Part shown: piece by piece, positions 17,282 to 27,966 of the stretch
Numbering within the stretch: position 1 is the stretch's first letter
Layout: each line of letters starts with the position of its first letter
DNA from: Pirellula sp.
GTDB taxonomy: Bacteria > Planctomycetota > Planctomycetia > Pirellulales > Pirellulaceae
Direction of reading: 5' to 3'
NCBI GenBank assembly: GCA_021299695.1
Contig: JAJTEK010000020.1
Coordinates: 23,608-59,907, forward strand
Length of the DNA: 36,300 bases
The notes under the pieces: generated by a model
The model's database searches: none
Told to the model about the DNA's origin: nothing
The model's input: only the letters and a program-made list of their open reading frames with translations
Translations under genes and position numbers: made by a program

Positions 17282-18676
17282 TCAAGCAAACAATTCCCGA
17301 ACCACCCGGCCATGGACGTCCGTAAGCCGGAAATCCCGACCTCCATACCGAAACGTCAAGCGTTCGTGGTCGATCCCCAACAGATGCAAAAGCGTCGCAT
17401 GCAAATCATGCACATGCACCTTGTCCTGCTGGGCGTAAAACCCAAAGTCGTCCGAGGCACCCCAAGTCAAACCGGGCTTGATCCCCGGCCCACACATCCA
17501 CCAAGTAAATGCATGCGGATTGTGATCCCGACCGTTGTCCCCTTGCGCCGTTGGCGTCCTACCGAATTCCCCACCCCAAATCAACAGCGTCTCGCTGAAT
17601 AACCCTCGCCTCTGAAGGTCCTCGATCAAACCCGCGATCGGAACATCGACCTGACCTGCCAACTCCGCATGCTTCTGCTTAAGCTCCGAATGCTGATCCC
17701 AATAAGCATGCGAAACCTGTACGAATCGAACCCCCGCCTCACTCAACCTACGCGCCAACAAACACTGACGCCCAAAACCGTCGCTCGGTCCGCCATCGAT
17801 CCCGTAAAGCTTCTGCGTCTCCTCTGTTTCGCTCTCGAGCTGAAACCGACCCAACGCCTCGCTCTGCATCCGATAAGCCAACTCGAAGGTCTTCTCCTTG
17901 GCCTCGATCGCCTCGAGCATACTGCCAGCCGCCCCAACTCGCTCCATGTCTCGCACATAATCGAGCCCCAAACGTTGCAATGCATCGCCATGCCTGGGCA
18001 CCAAATTCTCTAACTTGGCTTCCTTACCAGAAACAGCGATCCGTGTCCCTTGATGATTCGGAGGCAAAAAAGCCGACCCAAAATTCCGTACCCCTCCATG
18101 CCCCAACGTCGGATTGATGGTCACGAAACTCGGCAAGTTCGCATTCTGTGTCCCGAGCCCATAACTGATCCATGCCCCTAAACTCGGACGCACAAACGTA
18201 TCGGACCCCGTATGGATCTTCAACAACGCGCCCCCATGCGCTTCGTTCGAACCATGCAACGATTTGATAAACGTCAAACGATCGACATGCTTGGCCACGT
18301 TTGGAAATAAATCGCTGACCCAAGCTCCCGACTCGCCGTACTGCTTGAACTCCCAAGGACTCTTGAGCAAATTTCCCGTTTGTGCAAACTGGATCCTAGG
18401 CTTGGCTATCGGCAAAGGCTGACCATGCAACCGAATCAACTCAGGCTTGTAGTCAAACGTATCGATATGCGATGGACCACCATGCATAAACACAAAGATC
18501 ACTCGCTTGACCTTCGGCGGGAAATGACAACCAGGTTCCAGTCCTGAGTCATCGCTCAAAACCTCCGAACCCTCGCTGCGCTGAGGGCTCAGCAGATCGG
18601 CCAAAGCCAACCCGGCGAGCCCCTGGGAGATCCCACCCAAAAAAGTCCGTCGATCGATTCGATTCCAAAGATCCAT
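17282..18676 (-). CDS. DUF1501 (sulfatase-like) exported protein, second copy
   Basis: The 464-residue product begins with a Tat-type leader (NRIDRRTFLGGISQGLAGLAL) and then shows the DUF1501 core, an alkaline phosphatase/sulfatase-like fold: RVIFVFMHGGPSHIDTFDYK near residue 60, H-G-G near the middle, [16 protein letters not shown] and GRDHNPHAFTWWMCGPGIK in the last third, and HATLLHLLGIDHERLTFRY close to the end. Conserved acidic and His residues could bind metals, as in sulfatases, but no activity is proven for the family. It starts six bases after the stop of the PSD1 gene upstream. In planctomycetes DUF1501 and PSD1 genes are commonly adjacent, which suggests that their products act together outside the cytoplasm. 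Confidence 0.93.
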   Translation of the reverse strand: MDLWNRIDRRTFLGGISQGLAGLALADLLSPQRSEGSEVLSDDSGLEPGCHFPPKVKRVIFVFMHGGPSHIDTFDYKPELIRLHGQPLPIAKPRIQFAQTGNLLKSPWEFKQYGESGAWVSDLFPNVAKHVDRLTFIKSLHGSNEAHGGALLKIHTGSDTFVRPSLGAWISYGLGTQNANLPSFVTINPTLGHGGVRNFGSAFLPPNHQGTRIAVSGKEAKLENLVPRHGDALQRLGLDYVRDMERVGAAGSMLEAIEAKEKTFELAYRMQSEALGRFQLESETEETQKLYGIDGGPSDGFGRQCLLARRLSEAGVRFVQVSHAYWDQHSELKQKHAELAGQVDVPIAGLIEDLQRRGLFSETLLIWGGEFGRTPTAQGDNGRDHNPHAFTWWMCGPGIKPGLTWGASDDFGFYAQQDKVHVHDLHATLLHLLGIDHERLTFRYGGRDFRLTDVHGRVVRELFA

Positions 18677-18682
18677 CGATGC

Positions 18683-21172
18683 CTACTCCACCCAAATGAA
18701 TTCGCGCAAAGCAAACAAACTATGAACCAAACTACCTATGGCCCTGGTGCGCATCGACGCTCGATGCGATTCCTCGGTCACTCCCTCGACTGGCTTGATC
18801 TGACCGGCCCAAATCTCCATCGCTCGAGCCACAAATGCACTCGAACGCTCAAGCTCCCCAGGCGTCGGATCCCGTCCTAATACCCGCCGAAACGCAAGGT
18901 GAATCACCTGATTGATATCCTCAGAACGACTCGCCAACTGCTCGCCGAGCCTCTCGGAAGACTTCGAAACGATCTCATTGTTCAGGAAAAACAACGATTG
19001 GCTCGGTACGGTCGTAACGGCTCGCTGCTCGATGTGGCTGGCAGGATCCACATAATCAAATATCGCAAACGTATCGTTCAATGCAGCTCGGTTGATGTTC
19101 AAGTAAACACTCCGCAGAGAACTCTCCATCCCTTGAACCCCTCGAGCATGCCGAACATCGATCCGATCAGCACTGGCCAACAACGAATCGCGAATCGGCT
19201 CCATCTCCAACCGGCGCCGATGCTGCCTCCATAAATAAGCATTCTCGGGATCCTCCTGCTCATAGAGCGACGATCGGGAACTTCTCTGATAAGCCGCCGA
19301 GAGCAGGATCTCGCGATGCAACCACTTGAGCGACCAACCATGCTCCATCCATCGCCTCGAAAGATCGTCGAGTAACTCCGGATGCGTCGGACGCTGTCCC
19401 TTAAACCCAAAGTTCGACGGTGAACCGACCAGCGGCTGTGCAAAATGCCACATCCAAACCCGATTGACCATCACACGAGCAAACAATGGGTTCGAACGAT
19501 CAGTCAACCAACGGGCAAGCTGCATTCGGCCACTTTGACTCCCCTCAATACTCTCTAAACCTACACCCCTGGTTAACACTTGCGGAATTCCCCGAGGGAT
19601 CTTTTCCGATGTCGTCTTTAAATGATTACCCCGAATGTGGATCGGCAACTCGACGGCCTGCTGCTCCTCGACGGCCATCGCCTTGTCGAATGCCGGCATC
19701 CCCTTTTTCAATTCCTCAATCTGCTTGGACGCCGCATCGAGATCCTTGATCATCGACTCGCTGTAAGGCCCATCCTTGAGTCGTGCCGTCGGATCCTCGG
19801 GTAGCTTTTCCAACCGGCCTCCAGAGACCAACTCCTCATGGAACCGCTGAACGAGCATCCGCTCTGCTGCGATCGACTCGTCGATTCGCCGCTGGTGCTC
19901 CTGACGCTCCTGGCGCCTCGCATCCGTCTCCAAGGGTCGCTCCATCCATTGACTCACAAAAGCTTGATCGGCCATCGTCCGGGTGCTCATCAACACTCCG
20001 GCCATCGAATAGTAATCGCGCTGCGTGAACGGATCGAATTTGTGATCGTGACACCGAGCACATGCCAACGTCACTCCCAACATGGTTCGGGAAAACGTGT
20101 CGATCTGCTCGTCGACAATGTCGATCTTCATCTTCTCCTTGTCTTGCTCTGCGAGCATCTTGGGCCCCAAAACCCAAAATCCAGTTGCCGTAATCAAACG
20201 ATTGCGTTCCTCCTCGCTGAGCGTCGCTCTATCGCGCTCGAGCAACAAATCACCAGCGATCTGCTGCTCGACAAATGCGTCGAAACCCAAGTCCTCATTC
20301 AACGCATCGATCACCCAATCGCGGTACCGCCAAGCGTTGGGCATGTCGTGATTCTCATCGGCACCATTGCTGTTGGCATACCGTACCAAGTCCAACCAAT
20401 GCCTCCCCCAACGAACCCCATAAGCGTCAGATGCCAATAAACGATCGATAAGTCGTTCGTAGCGGTCCTCTGGCCGATCCCCCATGTAGGACTCGATCTC
20501 CTGTTCGCTCGGGGGCAAACCCGTTACTCCCAACGTTGCCCTACGCAACAACACCAACGCTTCGGCTCGCGAATCGGCCTCCCAGCCCCTCTCCTTGAGC
20601 TTCGCCTGCACAAACGCATCGATCGAATTGCCATGCGAAACACTCGGCATGTGCCATCGCTCTGCAGCCGGCAAGACCGTATCCCCAATAGGCTGAAAGG
20701 CCCAATGGCTATCGGCCAGCTCAGGGTCGACCCAGGCTTTTTTACCCCCCGATGAATCACTTTCCGAGGCCACCCTCGGATCGACAAACCCATCCTCAAT
20801 CCATCGCTTCAGATCCCTGATGTGCCCCTCGGGCAACTGACCCTCAGGTGGCATCTTGGGCTCATGCTCTCCGAGCACCGCAATGAGCAAACTCTCCTCC
20901 GGCTTGCCTACCACCACCGCAGGTCCCGAATCCCCACCACGCAAAATCCCCTCGCGTGTCTCAAGACTCAAATTCGCTTGCAATATCGTCGCCCCCGACG
21001 AATGGCATTCGTAACAACGCTCGACCAACACAGGTCGGATCTTGGACTCGAAAAACTCCAATTGTTGGACCGTCGGAGTCACAACCTCCACGTCCTGCTG
21101 AGCCCATAGACCTGAGCCCTGCAAGACCCAACAAAGGATCGCAAGCCCAATAATTTCCGATCGCTTTGCCAT
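18683..21172 (-). CDS. PSD1-type protein (PSCyt1, DUF1549, DUF1553), second copy
   Basis: From the ATG at 21172 the product is 829 residues with a signal peptide (IIGLAILCWVLQGSGLWA). Domain order: a planctomycete cytochrome-like domain with CYECH at residues 53-57, a possible haem c site; DUF1549 (about 150-400), including W-G-R-H-W-L-D-L-V-R-Y-A-N-S-N-G and a second C-x-x-C-H in [11 protein letters not shown]; and DUF1553 in the C-terminal third (RVMVNRVWMWHFAQPLVGSP, then THPELLDDLSRRWM and YQRSSR). These proteins are found almost only in Planctomycetes and relatives and their reaction is unknown; the C-x-x-C-H motifs suggest redox chemistry. An earlier ATG 26 codons upstream would bury the signal peptide. 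It is shorter than the first copy because it lacks a LamG-like insert. Confidence 0.93.
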   Translation of the reverse strand: MAKRSEIIGLAILCWVLQGSGLWAQQDVEVVTPTVQQLEFFESKIRPVLVERCYECHSSGATILQANLSLETREGILRGGDSGPAVVVGKPEESLLIAVLGEHEPKMPPEGQLPEGHIRDLKRWIEDGFVDPRVASESDSSGGKKAWVDPELADSHWAFQPIGDTVLPAAERWHMPSVSHGNSIDAFVQAKLKERGWEADSRAEALVLLRRATLGVTGLPPSEQEIESYMGDRPEDRYERLIDRLLASDAYGVRWGRHWLDLVRYANSNGADENHDMPNAWRYRDWVIDALNEDLGFDAFVEQQIAGDLLLERDRATLSEEERNRLITATGFWVLGPKMLAEQDKEKMKIDIVDEQIDTFSRTMLGVTLACARCHDHKFDPFTQRDYYSMAGVLMSTRTMADQAFVSQWMERPLETDARRQERQEHQRRIDESIAAERMLVQRFHEELVSGGRLEKLPEDPTARLKDGPYSESMIKDLDAASKQIEELKKGMPAFDKAMAVEEQQAVELPIHIRGNHLKTTSEKIPRGIPQVLTRGVGLESIEGSQSGRMQLARWLTDRSNPLFARVMVNRVWMWHFAQPLVGSPSNFGFKGQRPTHPELLDDLSRRWMEHGWSLKWLHREILLSAAYQRSSRSSLYEQEDPENAYLWRQHRRRLEMEPIRDSLLASADRIDVRHARGVQGMESSLRSVYLNINRAALNDTFAIFDYVDPASHIEQRAVTTVPSQSLFFLNNEIVSKSSERLGEQLASRSEDINQVIHLAFRRVLGRDPTPGELERSSAFVARAMEIWAGQIKPVEGVTEESHRASMRTRAIGSLVHSLFALREFIWVE

Positions 21173-21209
21173 GGTCTTCTTGTGGCCGAAGATAGAAAAA
21201 CCTAACACC

Positions 21210-22670
21210 CTAAGCCAACAACTCTTTGATGACCCGCGCTGGCTCCACACCGGTAAGCCTCAAATCAAGCCCCTGATTCTTGAACGTGAATCGCTCGTGA
21301 TCGATGCCCAACACATGAGGCGCCGTGGCATGGAAGTCTCGGATATGGACCGGATCCTTGACAATGTTGTACGAGAAATCGTCGGTCTCGCCGTAGATCG
21401 TACCCCCCTTGATCCCGCCACCTGCCATCCACATCGTAAAGCACCGAGGATGGTGATCCCGACCATAATTTTCCTTGCTCAATCCACCCTGCGAGTAGAT
21501 CGTCCGCCCAAATTCTCCACCCCAGACGACCAACGTTGAGTCGAGCAAACCGCGACTCTTCAAATCGGTGATCAATCCATAAGTCGCCTGATCGATGTCC
21601 TTGCACTGCGAGGGCAACCGCTTGGCGACGTTGCCATGATGATCCCAATTGTTCAAATAGATCTGCACGAATCGAACATCCCGCTCGACCATGCGTCTGG
21701 CTAACAACACCGAATTGGCAAACGTCCCTGGCTTCTTGGCCTCCTGGCCATAGAGCTCCATCGTGCTCTCAGGCTCGTCGGCAATATTGGTCAAATCCGG
21801 AACACTCGACTGCATCCGAAATGCCAATTCGTACTGCTGGATCCGTGTGTGAATCTCCGGATCGCCAACAGCTCGGAAATTCATCTCATTGAGACTCTTC
21901 AAACCATCGAGAGTCTTGCGGCGAATGTCCGTCGGAACCCCAGACGGGTTGTTGATGTACAAAATCGGATCGCCAACGGATCGGAACGAACAACCTCCAT
22001 GCTCTCCAGGCAAACATCCCGATGACCATAGCCTTGCCGATATCGCTTGGATCTGCTCGGTATTCGTCGGCGTGGCTACCAAAACCACGAAAGTCGGTAA
22101 ATTGTCGTTCATCGATCCTAAACCATAGGACAACCAAGATCCAATGCACGGCCGCCCCGTGACCATGTTCCCGGTCTGCATGTAAGTGATCGCGGGCTCA
22201 TGATTGATCGCTTCGGTATTCATCGAGCGAACAAAACAAAGATCATCGACAACCTTGGCCGTCTGAGGCAAAAGCTCCGTGACCCACATGCCGCTCTGAC
22301 CGTGCTGCGCAAACTTGTACATCGACGGCGCAATCGGAAAACGCGCTTGACCACTGGTCATGGTCGTTAGCCTCTGGCCGTTGCGAATCGACTCAGGCAA
22401 ATCCTTGTCATACCAATCGTTCATCTGCGGCTTGTAATCGTAGATGTCCATCTGCGAGGGACCACCGACCATGTGCAGATAGATCACCCGCTTGGCCTTA
22501 GGCGCAAAATGAGGAAGTGTCCCTAAACCTCCCTCAGCCCGTGCCCCAAGCGTTCCACCGAGGCTCGCCAAGGCTGCGGTCCCAAGAATGCTCCCTCCAC
22601 GGCGAAAAAACTGCCTCCGAGTCTCACTCTGTACGTACTGCTCAATCAACGGATGGATCGAATTGCTCAT
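21210..22670 (-). CDS. DUF1501 (sulfatase-like) exported protein, first copy
   Basis: The 486-residue product starts at the ATG at 22670, which overlaps the PSD1 stop upstream (ATGA). A Tat-like leader with R-R-Q-F-F-R-R-G-G precedes a short hydrophobic stretch ending in A-R-A. The DUF1501 core is clear: [20 protein letters not shown] near residue 64, [37 protein letters not shown], and [19 protein letters not shown] at the end. It differs from the second copy in the central part and in the catalytic-loop neighbour (S-Q-M-D instead of S-H-I-D), so the two are old paralogues, not a recent duplication. It probably works with the PSD1 protein encoded just upstream. Confidence 0.93.
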   Translation of the reverse strand: MSNSIHPLIEQYVQSETRRQFFRRGGSILGTAALASLGGTLGARAEGGLGTLPHFAPKAKRVIYLHMVGGPSQMDIYDYKPQMNDWYDKDLPESIRNGQRLTTMTSGQARFPIAPSMYKFAQHGQSGMWVTELLPQTAKVVDDLCFVRSMNTEAINHEPAITYMQTGNMVTGRPCIGSWLSYGLGSMNDNLPTFVVLVATPTNTEQIQAISARLWSSGCLPGEHGGCSFRSVGDPILYINNPSGVPTDIRRKTLDGLKSLNEMNFRAVGDPEIHTRIQQYELAFRMQSSVPDLTNIADEPESTMELYGQEAKKPGTFANSVLLARRMVERDVRFVQIYLNNWDHHGNVAKRLPSQCKDIDQATYGLITDLKSRGLLDSTLVVWGGEFGRTIYSQGGLSKENYGRDHHPRCFTMWMAGGGIKGGTIYGETDDFSYNIVKDPVHIRDFHATAPHVLGIDHERFTFKNQGLDLRLTGVEPARVIKELLA

Positions 22671-25600
22671 TTGGTTATCGCCTCGTCGAGATTCATCAAA
22701 ATGTTGACCGTCATGGTCCACGAAGCCAACTCCGATGCGTCGATCCCCTCAGGAGAACGTGTCGCACCGACCGACAAGAGCTCTTTGGCTCCCTCAACAT
22801 TGGATTGGTAGTGACCGAATATTTCACTAAAGGAACCTTGAAGCACCCCGAGCTCCTCGCCCCGCAGCGGCCTCGAAAGTACCCTGGCCGCAATCCACTG
22901 AAGCCTCGCGACCGGATCGGAACCCTCTGGGTTCGCTTGAATCGCTTTTTGTGCCAACACCCTTGCGGCCTCCACAAACTGCGTGTCGTTCATCGTCACC
23001 AAAGCCTGAAGCGGCGTATTGGTCCGCTCCCGGCGTACCGTGCAAACCTCCCGCGCCGTCGCATTGAATACCTCCATGCTCGGGGGCGGTGCCGATCGCT
23101 TCAAAAACGTATACAAACTCCTTCGATACAACCCCTCTCCTTGGTCGACCACATAATCCCGCGTGTTGCTCCCAGGCATCGCTACGGCCTCCCAAACCCC
23201 TGGGGGCTGATAAGGTCGCACACTTGGCCCCCCAATCTTTTGGACCAACAATCCGCTTGACCAAAGCGCAGAGTCGCGGATCATCTCGGCATCCATCCGA
23301 AACCTCGGTCCCCGAGCCAACCACTTGTTCGTCGGATCCGACGACAACCTCTCGTTGCTCGCACTGGCCGATTGCCGATACGTCGAACTCGTGACCACCG
23401 TGCGGAAGAAATTCTTGACGTCCCACCCATCCTCGCGAAACGATATCGCAAGATAATCCAATAGCTCCGGATGCGTGGGCAACTGACCGGTGACCCCAAA
23501 ATCACCCGCGGATAACACAATCCCATTACCAAAAACCTCCTGCCAAAATCGATTGACCGTCACCCGGGCCGTCAACGGATTCTTCTCATCGAGCAACCAC
23601 TTGGCCAAACCCAACCGATTCTTGGGTAACTGCTCGTCCCAAGCATGCAAAACCGCCGGAGTAGCAGGGGCAACTTCATCGGCCCGCTTGTCGTAATCAC
23701 CACGGACCAATAACCATGCCTTGGCCATCTCGTTCTTCTCATTCATCACGTGGGCGATCGTTCCCCTTTTGAGAATCGCCCCCTTCTCGTCGCTCAGTTG
23801 CCGCTCGGCCTGTGTCAACCGGGAATACTCTCCATCGCGAGACTCCAAATACCATGCGAACAACTCCTCGATCTCCTCAGCACTCCGCTCCGACTTGGAT
23901 ACCAAATACTGACGTCGCGGAAGTTGCCCGACGATCTGCAACTCCTCAAGACTCAGCACCCGACGGTACATCCGCACATCTTGCAACTTCGCATCCACCG
24001 TCGGGGCCGTCGCATGACGACTCCCAAGCCGCATAGGTACCGCCGTGCGAATCGTTTGATTCAAATTGTCGCTGGCTATATTCAACCCCACCGACTTGCC
24101 GTCGACGTAGATCTTTACCCCCTGGGCTTTCGAACTGCCGTCGTAACTGATCGTCACATGCTGCCAGCGACTGGCCGTTAGCCTCTGCTGCGAGACGACC
24201 TTCAAGGCATTCTCGGGCCACTGGTGGATGATATGGGTACCGACATTTCCATTCTCCAACCAAACATCCCACCCCCGAAACTTCGATCCATCATCCATCC
24301 GAGCCAACAACGATCCACCCTGATTGTCAGCTCCAAGCTTGACCCACATCGATATCGTGAAGGCCTCATCACGCTCGATGTCGCCTGCCTCAAACGTCGG
24401 ATAAAGACCACTCTTGACCTGCCATGCCAAAGGGCTCAAATGCCCCGGTGACAATACGGACTCGCCACCTAAATCCAAGACCTGCTTTTGACCCGCCAGG
24501 GTCCACTCAAGCGCCTTCGAATCCGATCCCATCAAAGGCAAGTGAATAGCGAGCGACTCCTGCGCGGGCAATGCTAACTGAACAAGTGCGTCGCGATCCG
24601 ACGCGTTGCTCAAAAACGCATCAAACGCTCCCCGGGATTCAACCCTGCGGCTCTCGACGGCCTGCTTGGCCTGCGCGATCAGCCCATCGATCGCTTGGAA
24701 TCGCTCGCGGTCCTCTTCCATCGGCACCGGAACGATCGGCGGCGTGTCTTTGATGTTCCCATCCATCGCGTTCTGCGTCGTGTTGTTGAAGAACGCAGCC
24801 ATCTGATAGAAATCCCTTTGGCGAATCGGATCGAACTTGTGATCGTGACACACCGCACATCCCATCGTTAATGCCAACCACACCAAACTCGTCGTCTCAA
24901 CCCGATCGCGCGTGTAGAGTACCTGATACTCCTCTGAAATCGCTCCGCCCTCATTGGTCGTGATGTTGCACCGATTAAAACCACTGGCGATCCTCTGGTC
25001 TAAACTCGCCTCAGGAATCAAATCCCCCGCAAGCTGCTCAAGAGTGAATTGATCGAACGGTAAGTTCCGATTGAATGCTTGAATCACCCACTGCCGGTAC
25101 GACCACATCTCGCGATAATTGTCGAAGTGTATCCCATGCGTGTCGGCATAACGCGCATAGTCCAACCAATACCGTCCGCGATGCTCGCCCCATTCCTGGC
25201 GACCTAGTAGCTCATCGACATAATTCTCATAACGATCCGCAGACGGGTCAGCCAACACTCGATCGACCTCCTGAGGACTCGGTGGCAATCCGGTCAAGTC
25301 CAAGGACACTCGACGAACCAGGGTCCGCAAATCCGCCTCGGGAGAAGGCTCAATGCCTCGTCGCTCAAGCTCCGATAACACAAATCGATCGATGGGATTG
25401 CGCACCCAACCCGGATTGCGCACCTGGGGCAACTCCGGCTTAACAGGCGCGACATACGCCCAGTGCCCCTGGTACTCAGCACCCTCGGCAATCCAAGCCC
25501 GAATCATCTCCTTTTGACTCTCGGTAAGCGACTTGTGCGACGTCGGAGGAGGCATCACCTCGTTTTCATCCGTGCTCAATATCCGCTGAAGTATCACACT

Positions 25601-25870
25601 CTGCTCAGGCTTGCCCGGCACAATCGCTTGCTTACCCAACGCAGCCTCGCGAATGTCGAGCCTTAGCTCCGCTGCCCGCTTGTTCTCGTCCGGACCATGG
25701 CAAGCGAAACAATGGTCGTTGAGTATCGGTCGAATGTCCCGGTTGTACTGAACCATCCCGCTCCGCGCATGGAGCGCCGAAGGCGAACCCAAGACGATCT
25801 GCACTACACCAAAAAGAAAAAAGACCTTCAGAGTCCAGGATCGAATGCAATGGAAGTCCATAAGGCTCAT
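22667..25870 (-). CDS. PSD1-type protein with a LamG-like domain inserted (PSCyt1, DUF1549, LamGL, DUF1553), first copy
   Basis: The product has 1067 residues from the ATG at 25870 (an ATG three codons later is equally possible). After a hydrophobic export signal comes the cytochrome-like domain with CFACH at residues 54-58, then DUF1549 with [13 protein letters not shown] and [11 protein letters not shown]. Unlike the second copy, a concanavalin-like LamG domain of about 180 residues follows ([54 protein letters not shown]), as expected for carbohydrate or surface binding. DUF1553 ends the protein ([52 protein letters not shown]). The gene opens the - strand series and overlaps its DUF1501 partner by four bases. 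Confidence 0.93.
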   Translation of the reverse strand: MSLMDFHCIRSWTLKVFFLFGVVQIVLGSPSALHARSGMVQYNRDIRPILNDHCFACHGPDENKRAAELRLDIREAALGKQAIVPGKPEQSVILQRILSTDENEVMPPPTSHKSLTESQKEMIRAWIAEGAEYQGHWAYVAPVKPELPQVRNPGWVRNPIDRFVLSELERRGIEPSPEADLRTLVRRVSLDLTGLPPSPQEVDRVLADPSADRYENYVDELLGRQEWGEHRGRYWLDYARYADTHGIHFDNYREMWSYRQWVIQAFNRNLPFDQFTLEQLAGDLIPEASLDQRIASGFNRCNITTNEGGAISEEYQVLYTRDRVETTSLVWLALTMGCAVCHDHKFDPIRQRDFYQMAAFFNNTTQNAMDGNIKDTPPIVPVPMEEDRERFQAIDGLIAQAKQAVESRRVESRGAFDAFLSNASDRDALVQLALPAQESLAIHLPLMGSDSKALEWTLAGQKQVLDLGGESVLSPGHLSPLAWQVKSGLYPTFEAGDIERDEAFTISMWVKLGADNQGGSLLARMDDGSKFRGWDVWLENGNVGTHIIHQWPENALKVVSQQRLTASRWQHVTISYDGSSKAQGVKIYVDGKSVGLNIASDNLNQTIRTAVPMRLGSRHATAPTVDAKLQDVRMYRRVLSLEELQIVGQLPRRQYLVSKSERSAEEIEELFAWYLESRDGEYSRLTQAERQLSDEKGAILKRGTIAHVMNEKNEMAKAWLLVRGDYDKRADEVAPATPAVLHAWDEQLPKNRLGLAKWLLDEKNPLTARVTVNRFWQEVFGNGIVLSAGDFGVTGQLPTHPELLDYLAISFREDGWDVKNFFRTVVTSSTYRQSASASNERLSSDPTNKWLARGPRFRMDAEMIRDSALWSSGLLVQKIGGPSVRPYQPPGVWEAVAMPGSNTRDYVVDQGEGLYRRSLYTFLKRSAPPPSMEVFNATAREVCTVRRERTNTPLQALVTMNDTQFVEAARVLAQKAIQANPEGSDPVARLQWIAARVLSRPLRGEELGVLQGSFSEIFGHYQSNVEGAKELLSVGATRSPEGIDASELASWTMTVNILMNLDEAITK

Positions 25871-26205
25871 CGTTTTTTGCAAGTAGAAAGACGCCAAGCC
25901 ATGGGGTAGGGAAGGGGGCCTGGCAAAGGGGTAGGACCGAACACGCATCGTTAAGTTGCGGATCGGCTCGACAAGGTCGACACTCTAAGATTTTCACCTA
26001 AATCCATAAAAAAGCAAGAATCAACAGGGACCAATCCCCAGTTAGATTTACGCTGTTGGGTTCCCGCTGGAACAACTTGACTCGACCCCAAAACCAACGG
26101 CCGCCACTCCCAGGATACCCACAAGCCCATACAATCTCGTTCCAAACCCACCGCGAGAACGATTCCCCGTCGGCCCAAATAGACCTCGAATCCACTGCCT
26201 GCGTC
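25871..26205. other. Divergent intergenic region between the PSD1 and methyltransferase genes
   Basis: This 335-bp stretch must hold the promoters for both divergent genes. I see no convincing -35/-10 pair on either strand, no long inverted repeat and no RNA gene. The open frames across it continue the neighbouring frames and show no family features. Its central part (25985-26050) is relatively AT-rich, which is where a promoter for the - strand gene is most likely. Confidence 0.4.
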
Positions 26206-27045
26206 ATGACTGACCCCAACCACCTCTCCCTAGGAATCAACCCACACGAACGCGGCGCTATCGAAAACCGAAACCGACAAGCCTACGATCGGATGGTCCA
26301 TTCGAAACACTTCCTGACCCAACCCGTCAGCTCCGAGGAACTTGCCAACCCTCTCGCCACCCTCGACGCCAAAGGTTGGCTAGGCGGCAACATCCGCGGC
26401 TGGAATGTGCTGTGCCTAGCCGCAGGCGGAGGACGACAAGGTCCCTTGTACCGCGCCGCAGGGGCTCAAGTCACCGTCCTGGACATCAGTCCTGCCATGC
26501 TCGAACTCGATCGCCAAGTCTCCGGACACCTGGGACTCAACTACCCAATCGTCCAAGGAGACATGGCCAACTTGTCCATGTTTGCAAACGAAGAATTCGA
26601 CCTAGTCGCTCACCCAGTGAGCACTTGCTATGTCCCCAACCTCGAACCAGTACTCGCCGAAGTGGCCCGGGTCCTACGCCCAGGTGGACTGTATGTCTCC
26701 CAACACAAACAGCCGATGAACCTACAAGCTTCCTTGGAACTCGTCCACGGAAAGTACATCGTCGAAACCCCTGTCGGCCATCCCGCAAGATCCCTTGCGA
26801 TAGGCCAATCCAGCTTGCTTCGCGAACCCGAAACCACCGAATTCGCCCACTCTCTAGACGCCATCCTAGGTGGCATCTGCCGCGCAGGCATGAACATCGA
26901 AGCCGTCTCAGAACCCGACCACGCCAAACTCGACGCACCACCAGGAACCATGGGCCATCGCAGCCAATACATCCGCCCCTACCTGCGCATCAAAGCCCGC
27001 AAACATGCCAACACAACAAACACGCGCAAAATCCTTCTGGCCTAA
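26206..27045 (+). CDS. Class I SAM-dependent methyltransferase
   Basis: From the ATG at 26206 the product is 279 residues. The Rossmann methyltransferase signature is present: NVLCLAAGGGRQGPLYRAAG (motif I, residues 68-86, with A-G-G-G), VTVLDIS with D93 for the ribose of SAM, GDMANLSMFANEEFDLV (motifs II and III), and EVARVLRPGGLYVSQHK (motif IV/post-I region). The family is close to methyltransferase type 11. The substrate is not evident. It has no close partner genes: it is divergent from the PSD1 gene and followed by a repeat region. The frame is open 50 codons upstream of the chosen start, but that part has no family features. Confidence 0.88.
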   Translation: MTDPNHLSLGINPHERGAIENRNRQAYDRMVHSKHFLTQPVSSEELANPLATLDAKGWLGGNIRGWNVLCLAAGGGRQGPLYRAAGAQVTVLDISPAMLELDRQVSGHLGLNYPIVQGDMANLSMFANEEFDLVAHPVSTCYVPNLEPVLAEVARVLRPGGLYVSQHKQPMNLQASLELVHGKYIVETPVGHPARSLAIGQSSLLREPETTEFAHSLDAILGGICRAGMNIEAVSEPDHAKLDAPPGTMGHRSQYIRPYLRIKARKHANTTNTRKILLA

Positions 27046-27074
27046 CCACACTCTGTTCACAACCGGATGCAAAG

Positions 27075-27104
27075 CACGAACCATCGTTTAACCCGCAGCC
27101 AACG
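27075..27104 (+). repeat. Solitary copy of the core of the GAGTAC repeat element
   Basis: The sequence CACGAACCATCGTTTAACCC and the following GCAGCCAACG match the apical core of the two elements at 34.7-35.2 kb with one mismatch in 30. Here it has no GAGTAC arms and stands just 3' of the methyltransferase gene and 13 bp before the 226-bp array. Confidence 0.8.
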
Positions 27105-27116
27105 ACGATCGATCCT

Positions 27117-27966
27117 CACAGATAGGCATTCATCAAGCCCGGAGGGCTGACACAACCTCTGCCGGTGGTGATAACCACCGGTCCGGGCGTCCGCTCCATC
27201 CAACCGCTTGGCTCCCCTTGCTCCACCGGGGCTTTGGCCGGGGGAGTAAGGGGCGGGGGGGCTGAGGGGGCCATAACCACCGGTCCTCACGTCCGCTCCC
27301 TCCAACCGCTTGGCTCCCCTTCTCCACCGGGGCTTTGGCCGGGGGAGTAAGGGGCGGGGGGGTTGAGGGGGCCGACCGCGCGTAAGGCTGCTTGGCTGTA
27401 ATGGCCACACATGGCTACTCATGCAATACACACAGATCGATCCACACAGATTGGCATTCAAGCCCGGAGGGCTGACACAACCTCTGCCGGTGGTGGTAAC
27501 CACCGGTCCGGGCGTCCGCTCCCTCCAACCGCTTGGCTCCCCTTCTCCACCGGGGCTTTGGCCGGGGGAGTAAGGGGCGGGGGGGTTGAGGGGGCCGACC
27601 GCGCGTAAGGCTGCTGGGCTGTAATGGCCACACATGGCTACTCATGCAATACACACAGATCGATCCACACAGATTTGCATTCATCAAGCCCGGAGGGCTG
27701 ACACAACCTCTGCCGGTGGTGGTAACCACCGGTCCGGGCGTCCGATCCATCCAACCGCTTGGCTCCCCTTCTCCACCGGGGCTTTGGCCGGGGGAGCAAG
27801 GGGCGGGGGGGATGAGGGGGCCGACCGCGCGTAAGGCTGCTTGGCTGTAATGGCCACACATGGCCACTAATGCAATACAGTCCAATCGATCCACACAGAT
27901 TTGCATTCATCAAGCCCCGAGGGCTGACACAACCTCTGCCGGTGGTGATAACCACCGGTCCGGGCG
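27117..27966. repeat. Tandem array of 226-bp repeats, about 3.5 units
   Basis: The landmark GGCTGACACAACC occurs at 27145, 27470, 27696 and 27922. The last two intervals are 226 bp; the first is 325 bp because the GC-rich middle (about 27174-27275) is duplicated within that unit. Each unit holds a perfect hairpin (CCGGTGGT, four-base loop, ACCACCGG; for example 27162-27181), a G-rich tract (GGGGCGGGGGGG on the + strand) and an AT-richer tail with CACACAGAT. Units are about 97% identical by eye. As 226 is not a multiple of three, the long open frames on both strands change frame at each unit and cannot encode a repeat protein. No unique spacers exist, so this is not a CRISPR. No gene is evident in it. 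Confidence 0.92.

Noticed and set aside
27117-27966. Array considered as a CRISPR
   Set aside because: Units are far too long, directly adjacent and without unique spacers, and no cas genes are in the window.
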